DNA from: Streptomyces eurocidicus
Lineage (GTDB): Bacteria > Actinomycetota > Actinomycetes > Streptomycetales > Streptomycetaceae
Direction of reading: 5' to 3'
Length of the DNA stretch: 64,000 nt
Assembly: GCF_002891295.1 (NCBI RefSeq)
Contig: NZ_LGUI01000003.1
Span: 682,001-746,000, forward strand
Shown here: positions 62,954 to 64,000 of the stretch, piece after piece
How the letters are laid out: every line of letters begins with the position of its first letter
How positions within the stretch are numbered: the stretch's first letter is position 1
Position numbers and translations under genes: made by a program
Notes under the pieces: model-generated
Told to the model about the DNA's origin: nothing
Databases searched by the model: none
What the model saw: only the letters and a program-made list of their open reading frames with translations

Positions 62954-64000
62954 TCACTTCTTGGTCGGGTGCTTGGGCCGCTGCGGGCCGCCCTTGCGCT
63001 GCCCGGACTTGGCACTGCGGGCGGAGCCGCCGCCGGCCTGCTTGGGCTTGGCGTCCTCGGGCTGCTTCTCCAGCGAGGTCTTCCCGGCCTCGGCGGGCTG
63101 GGCGGTGCCGGCGAGCTGGCGCTTGGACTTCGGCTGGCGCTTGGGCTGCTGCCGGTTGGCGCGGGCGACCTCGGCCGCCTTCTTCGCCTCGACCTCCTCC
63201 GGGTCCTCCTTCAGCTTGCCCTTGGCCCGCAGCCGCTCCTGGCGCTGGGTGAAGGCGATGCTGCCCGGGGTCGGGTTACGGCGGATGACGAACATCTGCT
63301 GGCCCAGGGTCCACACGTTGGTGGTCAGCCAGTAGACGAGGACACCGACCGGGAAGTTGATACCGAAGACGGCGAACATGATCGGGAAGACGTACATCAG
63401 CATCTTCTGCTGCTGCATGAACGGCGTCTTCACCGTGAGGTCGACGTTCTTCGTCATCAGCTGGCGCTGGGTGTAGAACTGCGACAGCGACATCAGGACG
63501 ATCATGATGACCGTGACGACCCGGACGTCGGTCAGCGAGGCGCCGAGCTTCTCGACCTTGGACGCGGTGTCCATGAACTTCACGGAGAGCGGGGCACCGA
63601 AGATGTGCGCCGACCGCGCGCTGTCGAGCAGCCCCTTGTCGATGACGCCGACCGTCTTGCCCTGCGCGATGTGGTTCAGGACCTGGTACAGCGAGATGAA
63701 GAAGGGCGACTGGGCCAGGATCGGGAGACAGCTCGAGAGAGGGTTGGTGCCCGTCTCCTTGTAGAGCTTCATCATCTCTTCGGACTGGCGCTGCTTGTCG
63801 CTCTTGTACCGCTCCTGGATCGCCTTCATCTTCGGCTGGAGCGCCTGCATGTTCCGCGTCGCCTTGATCTGCTTCACGAAGAGCGGGATCAGACAGATGC
63901 GGATCAGGACCACCAGCGAAACGATGGACAGACCCCACGCCCAGCCGCTGTCCTTGTCGAAGACCAGGCTGTACAGCGAGTGGAACTGGACGATGATCCA
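62954..64000 (-). CDS. yidC: membrane protein insertase YidC (5' end outside the window)
   Basis: The frame is open to base 64000 and ends at 62954, giving about 348 codons of the C-terminal part. The YidC fold is clear: [32 protein letters not shown] (the conserved helix pair), [12 protein letters not shown] and [21 protein letters not shown]. The cytoplasmic tail is long and Lys/Gln/Pro-rich. It inserts membrane proteins with or without Sec. Its stop overlaps the upstream alternative jag start. Confidence 0.95.
   Translation of the reverse strand, partial: WIIVQFHSLYSLVFDKDSGWAWGLSIVSLVVLIRICLIPLFVKQIKATRNMQALQPKMKAIQERYKSDKQRQSEEMMKLYKETGTNPLSSCLPILAQSPFFISLYQVLNHIAQGKTVGVIDKGLLDSARSAHIFGAPLSVKFMDTASKVEKLGASLTDVRVVTVIMIVLMSLSQFYTQRQLMTKNVDLTVKTPFMQQQKMLMYVFPIMFAVFGINFPVGVLVYWLTTNVWTLGQQMFVIRRNPTPGSIAFTQRQERLRAKGKLKEDPEEVEAKKAAEVARANRQQPKRQPKSKRQLAGTAQPAEAGKTSLEKQPEDAKPKQAGGGSARSAKSGQRKGGPQRPKHPTKK

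Overview
This window reads as the high-GC chromosome of a Streptomyces, close to the replication origin. The evidence is the minus-strand run yidC–jag–rsmG–parA–parB at the right end, a cluster of perfect parS sites (GTTTCACGTGAAAC), the streptomycete genes ssgA, sigM/rsmA, trxBA and femX, GTG/TTG starts, and third-position GC bias. All function calls come from reading the translations; no database search was run. oriC itself (between dnaA and dnaN) is not in the window and should lie beyond base 64000.

Left part (1–30.5 kb): an accessory-rich arm. It opens with a LacI-family tail, a metallophosphoesterase and a membrane protein. Next is a 5.2-kb integrated element (about 3211–8435) with a large serine integrase, the 3' remnant of a plasmid-type replication initiator, two small translationally coupled ORFs, a HATPase-type protein, a split XRE/TPR regulator and a NUDIX hydrolase. 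It sits inside the 3' end of thiC. The original thiC tail is stranded at 3076–3215, and the working thiC (8281–10056, with a TPP riboswitch) now ends in a tail supplied by the element. After it come a YibE/F–NfeD–flotillin cluster, ssgA without a neighbouring ssgR, and many small regulator/enzyme pairs: LysR, NUDIX, a globin–reductase with an apparent frameshift, HAD, HbpS-like, MFS/MarR with a triple 17-bp operator, a TetR with a zinc-ribbon-like tail, aminotransferase, serine hydrolase, MerR–thioredoxin, XRE/quinone reductase and a lipoprotein.

Middle part (30.5–48.4 kb): conserved replication, translation and envelope genes. dnaB has a four-site DnaA-box cluster in its upstream gap, followed by a MATE transporter, a roughly 32-bp CCGTACGG repeat array, rplI–rpsR–ssb–rpsF, a FemX-type transferase with an alanine-racemase-like partner, a GT87 mannosyltransferase, a class A PBP, PadR with its palindrome, inositol-phosphate synthase, an MFS protein and the CCA-adding enzyme.

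Right part (48.5–64 kb): the DUF6049–murJ–pseudokinase–sigM–rsmA run (envelope flippase plus envelope-stress sigma factor), trxBA behind a textbook SigR promoter, a GNAT protein, then parB–parA–rsmG–jag–yidC. Eight perfect and one near-perfect parS sites lie between 46.8 and 61.4 kb. They occur in coding DNA and in terminators, and one forms the centre of a perfect 52-bp palindrome.
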